A stretch of DNA of 64,000 bases from Streptomyces sp. XM4193 (GCF_023072595.1 NZ_JALLGK010000001.1:930001-994000); one strand, 5' to 3'. Positions 35,931 to 45,007 are shown, counted from the stretch's first letter. The notes: generated from the sequence alone by a model not told the origin. A program made the numbers and translations.

Positions 35931-36590
35931 ATGTACACGCCGCCGCCGCTCACGATGGGCGAGGAGATCGTGCTGCTGGCACTGGACAACCGGACCGGGG
36001 CGCTGCGTTCGCGGCAGAGTGTGGGCTGGGCCGTCGCGGGTGCCGCGCTGATGGAGCTCTCGGTGCAGGGCCGCATCGGCATCGACCGCAAGAAGCTCCA
36101 CCTCGTCGACGGGACGCCGACCGGGAGCGAGGTGCTGGACGAGTCCCTGCGGTGGCTGGCGGGCAAGCCCGCGCACCCCTCGCTGTTCGCCCCACGGGTG
36201 CGCGGCCTGGTCAACCGCGAGGCGCGGCGCGGAGTGGGCAAGATCCAGGCCGACCTGGTGCAGCGCGGAGTCGTCCGCCTCGAACCGGGCCTGCTGAAGC
36301 GCTACCCGGTCCTCGACCCCGGGCCGGAGAAGGCGGTACGGGCGATGCTCGACCAGGTCGTCCTCGGCGGGCACCACCCCGACGCGCGGATCGGTGGACT
36401 GATCGCGCTGCTGCACACCACGAAACTGCACAAGGTCGCCTTCCCCGACCATCGGCCGCGCGACCTCAAGCCCCGGATGAAGGAGATCTCCGAGGGCAAC
36501 TGGGCTGCCGCCGAGGTGAAGCAGGCCATCGCCGCCGCTGCCGCCGCCGTCGCGGCCTCGGTGGCCGCCGCCTCGTCCGCAGGCAGCTGA
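35931..36590 (+). CDS. Second GPP34 family (GOLPH3/Vps74-like) protein
   Basis: A 219-residue protein with the same architecture as its neighbour but clearly diverged: LTMGEEIVLLALDNRTGALRS, WAVAGAALMELSVQGRIGID, GVGKIQADLVQRGVVRLEPG, and the end segment IGGLIALLHTTKLHKVAFP. The last 25 residues are an alanine-rich helix (IAAAAAAVAASVAAASSAGS), possibly a membrane-touching tail. GAAGGGGGAGCC precedes the ATG. A lipid-binding role at the inner membrane is suggested only by the eukaryotic family. Confidence 0.9.
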   Translation: MYTPPPLTMGEEIVLLALDNRTGALRSRQSVGWAVAGAALMELSVQGRIGIDRKKLHLVDGTPTGSEVLDESLRWLAGKPAHPSLFAPRVRGLVNREARRGVGKIQADLVQRGVVRLEPGLLKRYPVLDPGPEKAVRAMLDQVVLGGHHPDARIGGLIALLHTTKLHKVAFPDHRPRDLKPRMKEISEGNWAAAEVKQAIAAAAAAVAASVAAASSAGS

Positions 36591-36720
36591 CCGCGCACGG
36601 CTGCTCGCGGACGCCTGATCGCGCACGCGCGCACGTCCGATCGCGCGCGGCTGATCGCGCACGCGCGCCCGCCCCGATCGCGCCCGCCCGATCGCGGGCA
36701 GTCGCGGGCGGACGCCTGCG
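36591..36720. repeat. GATCGCGC-rich tandem repeat
   Basis: At least five occurrences of GATCGCGCNCGC lie between the second GPP34 gene and the methyltransferase gene; two copies of CTGATCGCGCACGCGCGC are almost exact. Confidence 0.75.
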
Positions 36721-36794
36721 CTCGGGCGGACGTTCGCCGCCGCGCGCCGGCGGGCAGAGCCGTGCCGTGCAGGGTCCGACGGGGCGGGCGGGCC

Positions 36795-36800
36795 TATGCT
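36795..36800 (+). promoter_or_regulatory. -10 hexamer TATGCT, leaderless start for the methyltransferase gene
   Basis: TATGCT is followed by seven bases and GTG 36808, which favours that start over the ATG at 36796 that overlaps the hexamer. Confidence 0.5.
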
Positions 36801-36807
36801 CGGGACG

Positions 36808-37557
36808 GTGTTCAGTCCCGAGGGCCCCACCGCCCGCGAACTCGCCGTGCAGGCGCTCTCCTCCGTCGAGCGCGGCTACGACCTGCTCGCCCCCAAGTTC
36901 GACCACACACCCTTCCGTACGCCCGATCTCGCGCTCGCCGGTACGGCCCGGGTGCTGGCCGGGCTCGGGGAGTACCGCAGCGGACTCGACCTGTGCTGCG
37001 GCACGGGCGCCGGGGTGGAGGTGCTGCGCTCGGTCTGCACCGAGGAGGCCGTCGGCGTCGACTTCAGCGCGGGGATGCTGGAGGTCGCGCGCGAGCGGCA
37101 CCGGCGACCCGCGGCGGGCCGGCACGCGGCACCCGGCGGACCGGCGGTGCGGTGGGTGCGCGGCGACGCCCGGGAGTTGCCCTTCGCCCCCGCGTCCTTC
37201 GAACTCGTCGCGAGCTTCGGCGCGTTGGGCCATTTCCTGCCGGCGCAGTGGCCGACGCTGTTCGCCGGGGTGCACCGGGTGCTGCGCCCGGGCGGGCGCC
37301 TGGTGATGCCGCTCGCCGCACCACCGCGCCCGGGCAGCGCCGAGTACTGGACGCTGTACGCCTTCGACGCGGCGATGCGGGTGCGCAACGCGCTCTGGCG
37401 TCCGCCGTTCGTCATGTACTACCGCACGATGCGGTACAGCGCGCTTCAACAGACCCTGGTCCGGGCCGGGTTCACGGTGGAGCTGCACCCGCTCGGCGAG
37501 TACGGCACCCGTGAGGACGGCAGCCCCCGAGCCGGACTGGTCGTCGCCACCCGGTAG
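36808..37557 (+). CDS. Class I SAM-dependent methyltransferase
   Basis: About 249 residues from GTG 36808 (253 from ATG 36796). Motif I is LDLCCGTGAGVEVL, motif II GVDFSAGMLEVAR, and the post-motif area WVRGDARELPFAPASFELVASFGALGHFLP is the usual aspartate and strand 4; HRVLRPGGRLVMPL is motif III. This is a UbiE/type-11 methyltransferase. The substrate is unknown; the YYRTMRYSALQQTL segment is the typical cap. It is convergent with the dehydrogenase gene. Confidence 0.88.
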   Translation: MFSPEGPTARELAVQALSSVERGYDLLAPKFDHTPFRTPDLALAGTARVLAGLGEYRSGLDLCCGTGAGVEVLRSVCTEEAVGVDFSAGMLEVARERHRRPAAGRHAAPGGPAVRWVRGDARELPFAPASFELVASFGALGHFLPAQWPTLFAGVHRVLRPGGRLVMPLAAPPRPGSAEYWTLYAFDAAMRVRNALWRPPFVMYYRTMRYSALQQTLVRAGFTVELHPLGEYGTREDGSPRAGLVVATR

Positions 37558-37560
37558 ACG

Positions 37561-37604
37561 GCGCACGCGGGTCGAGCGTCGATTCCTTCAACCCGCCCGT
37601 GCGC
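37561..37604. terminator. Bidirectional hairpin between methyltransferase and dehydrogenase genes
   Basis: GCGCACGCGGGT pairs with ACCCGCCCGTGCGC (two-base bulge) directly after the methyltransferase stop. Confidence 0.65.
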
Positions 37605-37661
37605 AACAGCAGTTGGCGCCCACCGGCCGGGTGTGAGCCCGTGCCGACCCGGTCGCGGCGC

Positions 37662-38708
37662 TCAACTCCGCAGGTCCACCACGACCTTGACGTCCTGCGG
37701 GCCCTTGTGGAGTGCCTCCGCGTAGCCGTCCATCGGGACGCGTCGGGTGATCAGCCGCTCCAGCCAGGTGCGGTCCGCCTCGGCGAGCGCCCGGGCGGCC
37801 TGCTCGTAGTGCCGCCGAGCCGCGTTGACCGTGCCGAAGACCACCGAATTGTCCAGCACCAGCGTCTTGTTGACCTCGTCGGTGTCCACGGAGACCTCCT
37901 TGCTGCCGGAGGCGATACCGGTCAGGCAGAGCACCGCCGCCGGCGGCAGGATCTCGGAGAGCCCGAAGACCAGCGGGCCGTGGCCGGTGCACTCGATCAC
38001 CACATCGGGTCGCAGCGGCAGCTCGGTGACCTCGCCGGTGTGGTACGTCGCGCCGAGCCGGCGCACCAGATCCGGTTTGGGCCCGGTGTCGTTGCGGTCC
38101 AACACATGGACGTCCAGGCCGCGTTGGACGCCCATGAGCGCGCCGAAGAGCCCGATCGGCCCGGCTCCGGTGATCAGCGCGGTACGCGGGCGCAGACCGG
38201 CCCGGCCGAGAATCCGCTCGGTCTGCTCCCACGCCTTGGCCAGAACCGAGGCGGGTTCGACCAGTACGCCGCAGTCCCCGAGCGAGGGGTCGACGGGAAT
38301 CGCGAACTCCGGTTCCAGGCGCCAGAGTTGGGAGCCGTATCCGTGCAGCTCCTTGATGCCGCGTTCGGTGTAGCGGCCGTTGAGGCAGAAGTCCCACTGG
38401 CCCTCGCCGCACGGTCCGCACGGCACCGGGTCGGGCCGGCGCACGATGCCCGCCACCCGGTCGCCGGGCGAGAAGCCGCTGCCCCGCGGCGCCTCGCGCA
38501 CGACGCCGAGCGACTCGTGTCCCAGCAGCAGCCGTTCCTCGCCGGGCGGCGGGCTGCCGTAGCCGTCCTCCACGATGTCGGCGTCGGTGCCGCAGATGCC
38601 CAGCAGCTCGCCCTCGACGAGCAGCGTGCGGTCGTCGGGCTCGGGATCGGGCACCTCGGTGGTCGCCACACTGCTCGGATCTCCGGGTACCACGGTGATG
38701 GCCTTCAT
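37662..38708 (-). CDS. Zn-dependent glucose 1-dehydrogenase-like MDR protein
   Basis: A 348-residue medium-chain dehydrogenase. Catalytic zinc ligands are visible as C39 (GICGTDADI) and H64-E65 (LLLGHESLG). The structural region PDPVPCGPCGEGQWDFCLNGRYTERGIKELHG and the GAGPIGLF cofactor loop follow, and the C-terminal arrangement (DEVNKTLVLDNSVVFGTVNAARRHYEQA) is that of archaeal-type glucose dehydrogenases, which oxidise glucose or galactose to the lactone with NAD(P)+. The structural zinc lobe keeps only some cysteines. GAAGGGG precedes the ATG. Sugar specificity is a family inference; a sugar porter gene lies 1.4 kb away on the same strand. Confidence 0.88.
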   Translation of the reverse strand: MKAITVVPGDPSSVATTEVPDPEPDDRTLLVEGELLGICGTDADIVEDGYGSPPPGEERLLLGHESLGVVREAPRGSGFSPGDRVAGIVRRPDPVPCGPCGEGQWDFCLNGRYTERGIKELHGYGSQLWRLEPEFAIPVDPSLGDCGVLVEPASVLAKAWEQTERILGRAGLRPRTALITGAGPIGLFGALMGVQRGLDVHVLDRNDTGPKPDLVRRLGATYHTGEVTELPLRPDVVIECTGHGPLVFGLSEILPPAAVLCLTGIASGSKEVSVDTDEVNKTLVLDNSVVFGTVNAARRHYEQAARALAEADRTWLERLITRRVPMDGYAEALHKGPQDVKVVVDLRS

Positions 38709-38892
38709 ACGGGCGCCCCTTCGTCCGGTGCTCTCCGGTGCGGCCCGGCGGTCCGTACCGCGGTCTCCCAGCGTCACCGCGGCGGCCCGCCCCCGCAATC
38801 GGACCGCCCGCCGGCCGCCGCCCGCCGAGACCCCGCCCCGCCGGAGCCGGCCCCGCCCTCGTCGAAGCGCCCGCGCGCCCGCGCGGCGGGGC

Positions 38893-40134
38893 TCAGCGGC
38901 GGCGGAAGGGCAGTCGGCGGGCCGCGGGCGGCGGCTCGGCCAGTTCGAGGCGGCGCCCACCCTCCCGGGGGTCGGTCCGTACGGCGTGGGCGGCCTCCTC
39001 CCCGTCCGCGCCGACGAACAGCAGCAGGTCCAGCAGCACCGTCCGCACGGTCTCGCAGGCCGCGGCGAGCCGTGCGTCGCCGGCCTCCTCGGGCACGGCG
39101 GCGGCCAGCTCGACTGTGCGGTCCGCCGCGTAGCGCCGCACCCCGGGGTCGCCGGGCGCGAGGGCGAGGGCAGTGACCACCGTGGCCAGGTCGTGCACCA
39201 CGGGGGCGACCGTCGCACGCCCGTGGGCGTCCAGGTCCTCGGCCGTGCGGGTGAGCATCAGGCATCCGTTGCCGAGCAGGTCGAGCCGGGTCGCGTACTC
39301 GCCCTCGCGGGCGATCAGCGGTCCGCGGCCCCACCAGAGCGGGGAGTGCCGCGCCGCCCGCGAGGTCAGCACACGGGTGCGGCTCACCTCCGAGAGGTGG
39401 CCGTAGACCGACCGCAGATGGTCCCAGGTCCACTCGCTCAGGTGGTCGCCCTCGTGCCGCAGCGCCCGCGCGGTGAGGTGGAGCGCGTCGGCGAGGTCGG
39501 CGAGCGCGGCGGCCTCGGCGCGCCGCAGCAGCGCCAACGGCTCGACGGGGAAGAGCAGTTGACTGAAGACGAGCGCGACGGCCACCCCCAGCAGTACGTC
39601 CAGGATGCGCTCCGTACCGCTCTGCACGGTCCCGGTCGCCACGACCAGCACCGCGCTGACCGCCGCCTGGGCGATGGTGATGCGCTCACCGCCGAGGAGG
39701 AGGGCGAGCAGCATGGCGAGCAGGGTCGCGCCGGCCATCACCCCGTAGCCGGTCCCGACGAAGGTGATCGCCACCTCTGCGACGAGGATGCCGGCCAGGA
39801 CGCCCGCGACGAACCGGACCGCGTTCGTGCCGCGTTCGCCCCGTGCGGCGTTGAGCGCGACGAGGGTGGTGATCGGGGCGAAGATCGGCTGGGGGTGGTC
39901 GGCCACCGTGACCGCGAGCCACCAGGCGATGGTGGCCCCGGCCGACTGCTGGAGCAGCATCCACAGCTTGTCGGTCAGCCGGTCCCAGGCGGGCCTGCCG
40001 GCCCGGGCCGTACGCCGCAGCCCGCGTCCGGCCGCTGCCCGCCAGGGGCCGAACCAGCCGGCCGGTGAGCTGCCGGTGTGCGGCCTGCGACCCTTGTCCG
40101 GCGCGGGCCCCGAGGGTGTGCGCCCGTCCGGCAT
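38893..40134 (-). CDS. FUSC-family aromatic acid exporter-like membrane protein
   Basis: A 413-residue protein. After a basic cytoplasmic tail, residues about 55-190 form six closely spaced helices (ATIAWWLAVTVADHPQPIFAPITTLVALNAARGERG is the family's first hairpin). A long cytoplasmic helical domain follows, LRRAEAAALADLADALHLTARAL onward. FUSC/ArAE relatives export aromatic acids such as fusaric or p-hydroxybenzoic acid; many actinobacterial copies are uncharacterised. It starts two bases after the stop of the sugar porter gene, so the two are translationally coupled. Confidence 0.85.
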   Translation of the reverse strand: MPDGRTPSGPAPDKGRRPHTGSSPAGWFGPWRAAAGRGLRRTARAGRPAWDRLTDKLWMLLQQSAGATIAWWLAVTVADHPQPIFAPITTLVALNAARGERGTNAVRFVAGVLAGILVAEVAITFVGTGYGVMAGATLLAMLLALLLGGERITIAQAAVSAVLVVATGTVQSGTERILDVLLGVAVALVFSQLLFPVEPLALLRRAEAAALADLADALHLTARALRHEGDHLSEWTWDHLRSVYGHLSEVSRTRVLTSRAARHSPLWWGRGPLIAREGEYATRLDLLGNGCLMLTRTAEDLDAHGRATVAPVVHDLATVVTALALAPGDPGVRRYAADRTVELAAAVPEEAGDARLAAACETVRTVLLDLLLFVGADGEEAAHAVRTDPREGGRRLELAEPPPAARRLPFRRR

Positions 40135-40136
40135 CG

Positions 40137-41747
40137 TCAGTCCGACCGCCGGGCCGGGGCGGCCGACTTCTTGTCGAAGCGGGCGTGCAGCGAGGCGTCC
40201 ACCTCGTGGAAGTCGCGCCCGCGGGTCTCCGGCACGTACCGGATGACGAAGAAGAGCCCGAAGGCGCAGATCACCGCGAAGATCCAGAAGGTCGGGCCCT
40301 GGCCGATGGCGTCCACCACCGGCAGGAAGACGAGCCCGACGACGAAGTTGGCCAGCCAGTTGACCGTCGTCGAGGCGCTGGAGCCGGTCGCCCGCGCAGA
40401 GGGCGGGAACAGCTCGCCCACCAGCACCCAGAAGACCGGGCCCAGCCCGCAGGCGAAGGCGGCGATGTAGAGGACCATGCAGATGAGCGAGATCACCGAG
40501 TTCAGCTCGGCCTCGAAGGTGAGGCCGAGCAGCGTCAGCGTCACCAGCATCCCGGTGAGCGAGCCCAGCAGCAGCACCCGGCGGCCCAGGCGGTCCACCA
40601 GCCGCAGCGCCACCAGCGTCATCACCAGGTTGATCAGGCCGATGAAGACCGAGTAGAAGATCGAGTTCGACGCGGTCAGACCGGTCTGCTCGATGATGGT
40701 CGGGGCGTAGTAGATGATCGTGTTGATGCCGCCGAGCTGCTGCACGGCGGCGAGCGTCAGCCCGACGATCAGCGCCGGCCGCACCGGGCCCGCGAGCAGC
40801 GAACGCCAGCCGGTGGCGGGCGAGTTGCCCCCGCCCCCGTTCCTGCCCGACCCGCCGGTGTCGCCCGACCCGCCGTTCCTGCCCGTACCGCCGTTCCCGC
40901 TGTGCCTGCCCGTCCCGCCGGTGTCGCCGTTTCCGCCGGCCGGCCCCGAGGTGCCGTCGCCCTCGCGTTCCTTCCGCGCGCCCTCGCCGTCCCGGGGGCC
41001 GCCCTCGTCGTCCTCGCTCTCGCCGCTCTGCACGAGCCGGATCAGCCGGTCGGCGCGTTCCTCGTTGGTGACCCGGGCGATCTGTCTGCGTGCCTGGTCG
41101 GTACGTCCCTGAACGATCAGCCACTGCGGCGACTCCGGCAGGAGGAACAGGGCGCCCAGCACCATCAGCGTCGCCGGCACCAGCCCGAAGCCGAACATCG
41201 CCCGCCAGTTCTCGGTACTGGAGAAGCTCAGGTTCACCAGATAGGCGCAGAGGATGCCGACCGTGATCATCAACTGGTTCAGGCCCAGGATCCGGCCGCG
41301 GATCTCCGCCGGCGAGAGCTCGGAGAGGTAGATCGGCACGGTCGCCGAGGCGCCGCCGGCCGCCAGCCCCAGCACGACCCGGGCGAGCATCAACGAGCCG
41401 TAGCCCTGGGCGGTCACCGCCAGCACCGTACCGACGACGAAGATCAGGCCCTCCAGCATCAGCGTGCGCCGTCGCCCGATCCGGTCGGCCACCCGTCCGG
41501 CTCCGAGGGCGCCGAACATCGCGCCGATCAGCAGCACGCTGACGACACTGCCCTGCTGGAAGGAGTTGAGGTCGAACTCGTGCCGGAAGAAGAGCAGCGC
41601 ACCCGACACCACACCGGTGTCGAACCCGAAGAGGAACCCGCCGAGCGCCACCACCAGCGCCGACCGGTACACCTTCCGCACGCCCTTCGCGGGCAGTTCG
41701 GCGAGCGGTCCGCCGCTGCCCGACCCACGGGAGGATCCCTGACCCAC
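40137..41747 (-). CDS. Sugar porter MFS transporter with a long Gly/Asn loop
   Basis: A 536-residue, twelve-helix sugar:H+ symporter. Family motifs are complete: GGFLFGFDTGVVSGALLF in helix 1, GRVADRIGRRRTLM in loop 2-3, PESPQWL after helix 6, QQLGGINTIIYYAP in helix 7, and PETRGRDF after helix 12. The central cytoplasmic loop contains an extra 70 residues or so, rich in Gly, Asn, Thr and Asp (GGTGRNGGSGDTGGSGRNGG), not normal for the family and built from short repeats. GTG 41747 follows AGGAG; the FUSC gene is coupled downstream. Likely a hexose or pentose importer. Confidence 0.92.
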   Translation of the reverse strand: MGQGSSRGSGSGGPLAELPAKGVRKVYRSALVVALGGFLFGFDTGVVSGALLFFRHEFDLNSFQQGSVVSVLLIGAMFGALGAGRVADRIGRRRTLMLEGLIFVVGTVLAVTAQGYGSLMLARVVLGLAAGGASATVPIYLSELSPAEIRGRILGLNQLMITVGILCAYLVNLSFSSTENWRAMFGFGLVPATLMVLGALFLLPESPQWLIVQGRTDQARRQIARVTNEERADRLIRLVQSGESEDDEGGPRDGEGARKEREGDGTSGPAGGNGDTGGTGRHSGNGGTGRNGGSGDTGGSGRNGGGGNSPATGWRSLLAGPVRPALIVGLTLAAVQQLGGINTIIYYAPTIIEQTGLTASNSIFYSVFIGLINLVMTLVALRLVDRLGRRVLLLGSLTGMLVTLTLLGLTFEAELNSVISLICMVLYIAAFACGLGPVFWVLVGELFPPSARATGSSASTTVNWLANFVVGLVFLPVVDAIGQGPTFWIFAVICAFGLFFVIRYVPETRGRDFHEVDASLHARFDKKSAAPARRSD

Positions 41748-41898
41748 GTCACGCTCCTGACTGGCAGCGCCGGGAGTGCCCGGCGGTACTGGCGAGCCGA
41801 TCCGCACGCACCGGAACGTCGCTGCACCCGGCTGACGTGCCGATGAGACGTACCGGGCGCCGTCTGCCACTAAACCCCCGCCCGCCCCGCCGGAGCCG

Positions 41899-43023
41899 CT
41901 ACTGGAGTGCCCGCACCACCGCCGTGAACAGCGCGGGCAACCGCCGGGCCGCCGGTACGACCAGCCGAGCGGCACGCGGGTGCCGGGTGGTCCGTACGAG
42001 TGCCCCGGTCAGCAGCCGGTGCCGCCGAGTGACCGCCGCCCACCGCGCCGGGTACGCCTCCGGCCGCCCCTCGGCCAGGCACCGCACCGCCGTCTCCGCG
42101 GTCGCCAGCGCCAGCGCCACGCCCTCGCCGGTGAGCGCGTCGACGTACCCCGCCGCGTCCCCGACCAGCAGCACCCGGCCCGCCCTCGGTGTGCGCACCC
42201 GCTGCCGGAGCGGCCCCGCACCCCGTACCGCAGTCGCCGGCTCGGCCCCGTGCTCGGCCAGCTTCGCGGTCAACTCCGGGAAGGCGGCGAGGTGTTCGGA
42301 GTAGCTGCGGCGGTGGTGGCTCAGCACGGCGACGCCCACCAGATCGCTGCCGACCGGCGTCACGTACGCCTCGCCGTACGGGCTCCAGTGGACCTCCACG
42401 AAGTCCGTCCACGGCTGTGTGCGGAAGTGCCGCCGCAGCCCGTAGCGGGCCGCTGCCCGCGGCGGGAGGTCCAGCCCCAGACGCCGGCGCAGCGGCGAGT
42501 GCAGCCCGTCCGCGGCGATCAGCCAGCGCGCGGTGCGGCCGGCGGCGGCGACGTGGCCCGGGTACTGCCGTACGTCCTCGACCCGGCCGGTCAGCCGTTC
42601 CACCCCGGCCGCCGTTACCCGCTCGGCGAGCGCGGAGTGCAGCTCCGTGCGCCGTACGCCCAGTCCGGCAGCGGTCGCGGGCGCCGCCGCGAGGGCGGGG
42701 GACGGGCAGCCGGAGGCGGCGGTGCGCGCACCGCCCGGGGGTGCGGCTGCGGCGGCCGGTGTGCGGAAGCGGGCCTCGGCGCGGTGGCGGCCGTCGAGGT
42801 AGCGGATGCCGTGCAGTTCGCGCCCGGCGGGCTGCACCCCGAGCGCGCGCAGCGCGGCGACGCCGCTGGGCATCACGCCCTCGCCGCACGCCTTGTCCAC
42901 CGGTCCGACGCGGGGTTCGACGACGGCCGCACGCAGACCGGCGCGCTCCGCGAAGAGCGCGGCGGCCAGACCCGCGGGCCCGCCCCCGGCGATCAGGACG
43001 TCGAAGTCGGGAGCGGCGGTCAC
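41899..43023 (-). CDS. FAD-dependent oxidoreductase, geranylgeranyl-reductase/SrsC-like
   Basis: A 374-residue flavoprotein. It has the Rossmann FAD loop DVLIAGGGPAGLAAALFAERAG, the GEGVMPSGVAAL motif typical of the geranylgeranyl reductase family, and the second FAD contact RVLLVGDAAGYVDALTGEGVALAL. Its GTG overlaps the stop of the methyltransferase gene (GTGA, 43020-43023). In the srs operon of S. griseus a type III PKS, a methyltransferase and a flavoprotein hydroxylase make phenolic lipids; this gene holds the third position, so ring hydroxylation of a methylated alkylresorcinol-type product is a reasonable guess. Reduction of a prenyl chain is the alternative. Confidence 0.85.
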   Translation of the reverse strand: MTAAPDFDVLIAGGGPAGLAAALFAERAGLRAAVVEPRVGPVDKACGEGVMPSGVAALRALGVQPAGRELHGIRYLDGRHRAEARFRTPAAAAAPPGGARTAASGCPSPALAAAPATAAGLGVRRTELHSALAERVTAAGVERLTGRVEDVRQYPGHVAAAGRTARWLIAADGLHSPLRRRLGLDLPPRAAARYGLRRHFRTQPWTDFVEVHWSPYGEAYVTPVGSDLVGVAVLSHHRRSYSEHLAAFPELTAKLAEHGAEPATAVRGAGPLRQRVRTPRAGRVLLVGDAAGYVDALTGEGVALALATAETAVRCLAEGRPEAYPARWAAVTRRHRLLTGALVRTTRHPRAARLVVPAARRLPALFTAVVRALQ

Positions 43024-43706
43024 GGCGCCGGGTCGGCCGAACGCCCGCCGTCCCCGGCAGAGTTGGCCGCCGTCTCGGCGGGACGGGCGCTCCGCGGGGT
43101 ACGGACGTCCGGCGCGGTGGGGGCCGAGGAGGTGGGGGCCGCGGGGGCAACGGGCTTGTGTCCGGGGGCGGTTGACGCCTCGGCGTCGCGCGGGGTCGAC
43201 GAGGCGCTGCGCAGCGCCTCGTCCTCGCAGCGGATGCGCACCACCATCAGAGCGGCGTTGAGCAGGGTGAAGACCACGCCCGTGATCCACGCACCGTGCA
43301 CCAGCGGCAGCGCCAGTCCCTCGACGGCGACCGCCACGTAGTTGGGATGGCGCATCAGCCGGTACGGGCCGCCCGCCACCAGCGGCAGTCCCGGGACCAC
43401 GATGACCCGGGTGTTCCAACGCGGGCCGAGCGTGTGGATGCACCACCAGCGCAACCCCTGGGACGCGACCACCAGCAGCAGCATCGTCCAACCGAGTACG
43501 GGACTGAACTCCCGGTCGGCCAGGCCCACTTCGAGCAGCGCACCGAGCAGCAGACCGGTGTGCAGCACGACCATCGGCGGATAGTGGCCGAAGCCGTGCT
43601 CCACGCCTCCGCGCTCCAGGCTCCAGCGGGTGTTGCGCTTGGAGACGACCAGTTCGACCAGCCGCTCCACCCCCACCAGCAGCACCAGCGCCGTGAACCA
43701 GAACAT
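43020..43706 (-). CDS. ICMT-family membrane methyltransferase (SrsB-like)
   Basis: A 228-residue integral membrane protein of the isoprenylcysteine carboxyl methyltransferase superfamily. Five hydrophobic segments are visible, with the SAM-binding signature GGPYRLMRHPNYVAVAVEGLALPLV. The last 55 residues are a Pro/Ala/Ser-rich tail. In phenolic lipid operons (SrsB) such enzymes O-methylate the alkylresorcinol ring. It lies between the PKS gene and the flavoprotein gene and overlaps the latter by four bases. GTGGGAGAT precedes the ATG. Confidence 0.88.
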   Translation of the reverse strand: MFWFTALVLLVGVERLVELVVSKRNTRWSLERGGVEHGFGHYPPMVVLHTGLLLGALLEVGLADREFSPVLGWTMLLLVVASQGLRWWCIHTLGPRWNTRVIVVPGLPLVAGGPYRLMRHPNYVAVAVEGLALPLVHGAWITGVVFTLLNAALMVVRIRCEDEALRSASSTPRDAEASTAPGHKPVAPAAPTSSAPTAPDVRTPRSARPAETAANSAGDGGRSADPAP

Positions 43707-43876
43707 CGGATCTCCCACTCTCTCTGTGTCTCGGTGTGCGGTGTCTCGGTGGTGCGGTGCTGCGGTGACGTCGGGTGCTGCTGTGGCGCTGTGGCGCTGT
43801 GCCGCTGTGCCGCGGTTCGCGGTTCGCGTTGCTGCCGTGCCACGGTGCCGTGTGTGGGCTCCGCGTGCGGCGCCGA
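43707..43876. repeat. Low-complexity CTGTGGCG / GTGCGGTG repeat spacer
   Basis: Short direct repeats (CTGTGGCG, CTGTGCCG, TTCGCGG, GTGTCTCGGTG) fill the spacer between the PKS and ICMT-like genes. Confidence 0.65.
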
Positions 43877-45007
43877 TCACCAGTCGAGCAGCACCAGTTC
43901 GGCGCAGAAGCCGGGCCCCATCGCCAGCAGCAGGCCGGGCGTACCGCGCGGCGGGCGTCGTTCGGCGAGCGTGTCGCGCAGCACGTGCAGCACCGACGAC
44001 GAGGACAGGTTGCCGATCTCCGCCAGCGAACGCCAGGTCACGTCCAGTGCGCCCTCCGGCAGGGCCAGCGTCTCGCTGACCGCCTCCAGCACCTTCGGCC
44101 CGCCGGGGTGGCAGACCCAGGCGGTGATGTCCTGCGGCTTCAGGCCGTGGTCGGCGAGGAAGGCGTGCACATCGTCCGCGAGATAGCGGCGTACGACGTC
44201 CGGGACGGTCGCGTCCAGGACCACCCGGAAGCCGGTGTCCGTCACGTCCCAGCCCATCACTCGTTCGGTGTCCGGGTACATCCGGCTGCGGGAATCCACA
44301 ACTCGCGGCGCGGAGGCGGCGGTTGAGGGCCCGGCGCCGGTGGGGCGTGCGGCTCCCGCCGCCGGTGCGCCCTGCGCCGCCGCGCCCGCGTACGCGGGGT
44401 GGTCCGGTCCCACCGCGACCACCGCCGCGGCGCCGTCGCCGAACAGACCGGAGGCGACCAGGTTCGCCATCGAGTCGTCGCCGCGCTGGAAGGTCAACGA
44501 ACACAGCTCCACCGACAGCAGCACCGCCACCTGGTCCGGCCGGCCCAGCAGATAGTCGTGCAGCCGAGCGATACCGGCCGCGCCCGCCACACAGCCGAGG
44601 CCGAAGATCGGCAGCCGCTTCACATCGGGCCGCAGCCCCAGCCGTCCCACCAGCCTCGCGTCCACCGACGGCGCGGCGATCCCGGTCACCGAGGTGAACA
44701 TCAGCAGGTCCACGTCCTCGGGCCGCAGTCCCGCAGCCCGCAGCGCACCCCGTACCGCCTCGCCGCCCAGCGCACAGGCCGCGTCGACGAAGACCTCGTT
44801 CCTGGCACCGAGCCCGTCCAGCCCCGCGTACTCCTCCACCGGCAGCGCGAGGTTGCGGTGCCGCACCTGCGCGCTGGTGTGCAGCCGGCGCAGCACACCC
44901 CGATCGGCGCCCTCCGGCAGGCAGTTGCGGGCCACCAGTGCGGTGAGCTCCTCCTGGGGGTAGCGGTGCGGTGCCAGTACTCCGTGGACAGCTGCGATCC
45001 GGGTCAT
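43877..45007 (-). CDS. Type III polyketide synthase (SrsA/alkylresorcinol-type candidate)
   Basis: A 376-residue chalcone-synthase-fold enzyme. The Cys-His-Asn triad is C139 (FGLGCVAGAAG), H300 (WVCHPGGPKV) and N333 (IGNLSSSSVL); the C-terminal GLLLAMGPGFCAELVLL is the family's CoA-tunnel strand. The enzyme condenses an acyl-CoA starter with malonyl-CoA units and cyclises the chain. Gene order with an ICMT-like methyltransferase and a flavoprotein points to a phenolic lipid product, as for SrsA, rather than to flaviolin (no P450 nearby). Residues 208-235 are an Ala/Gly/Pro insertion in a surface loop. The ribosome binding site is weak (GGGGA). Confidence 0.92.
   Translation of the reverse strand: MTRIAAVHGVLAPHRYPQEELTALVARNCLPEGADRGVLRRLHTSAQVRHRNLALPVEEYAGLDGLGARNEVFVDAACALGGEAVRGALRAAGLRPEDVDLLMFTSVTGIAAPSVDARLVGRLGLRPDVKRLPIFGLGCVAGAAGIARLHDYLLGRPDQVAVLLSVELCSLTFQRGDDSMANLVASGLFGDGAAAVVAVGPDHPAYAGAAAQGAPAAGAARPTGAGPSTAASAPRVVDSRSRMYPDTERVMGWDVTDTGFRVVLDATVPDVVRRYLADDVHAFLADHGLKPQDITAWVCHPGGPKVLEAVSETLALPEGALDVTWRSLAEIGNLSSSSVLHVLRDTLAERRPPRGTPGLLLAMGPGFCAELVLLDW

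Noticed and set aside
36591..36720. Regular-looking repeats as a CRISPR array
   Set aside because: Units are short, imperfect and without spacers of constant length; no cas gene is present anywhere in the window.
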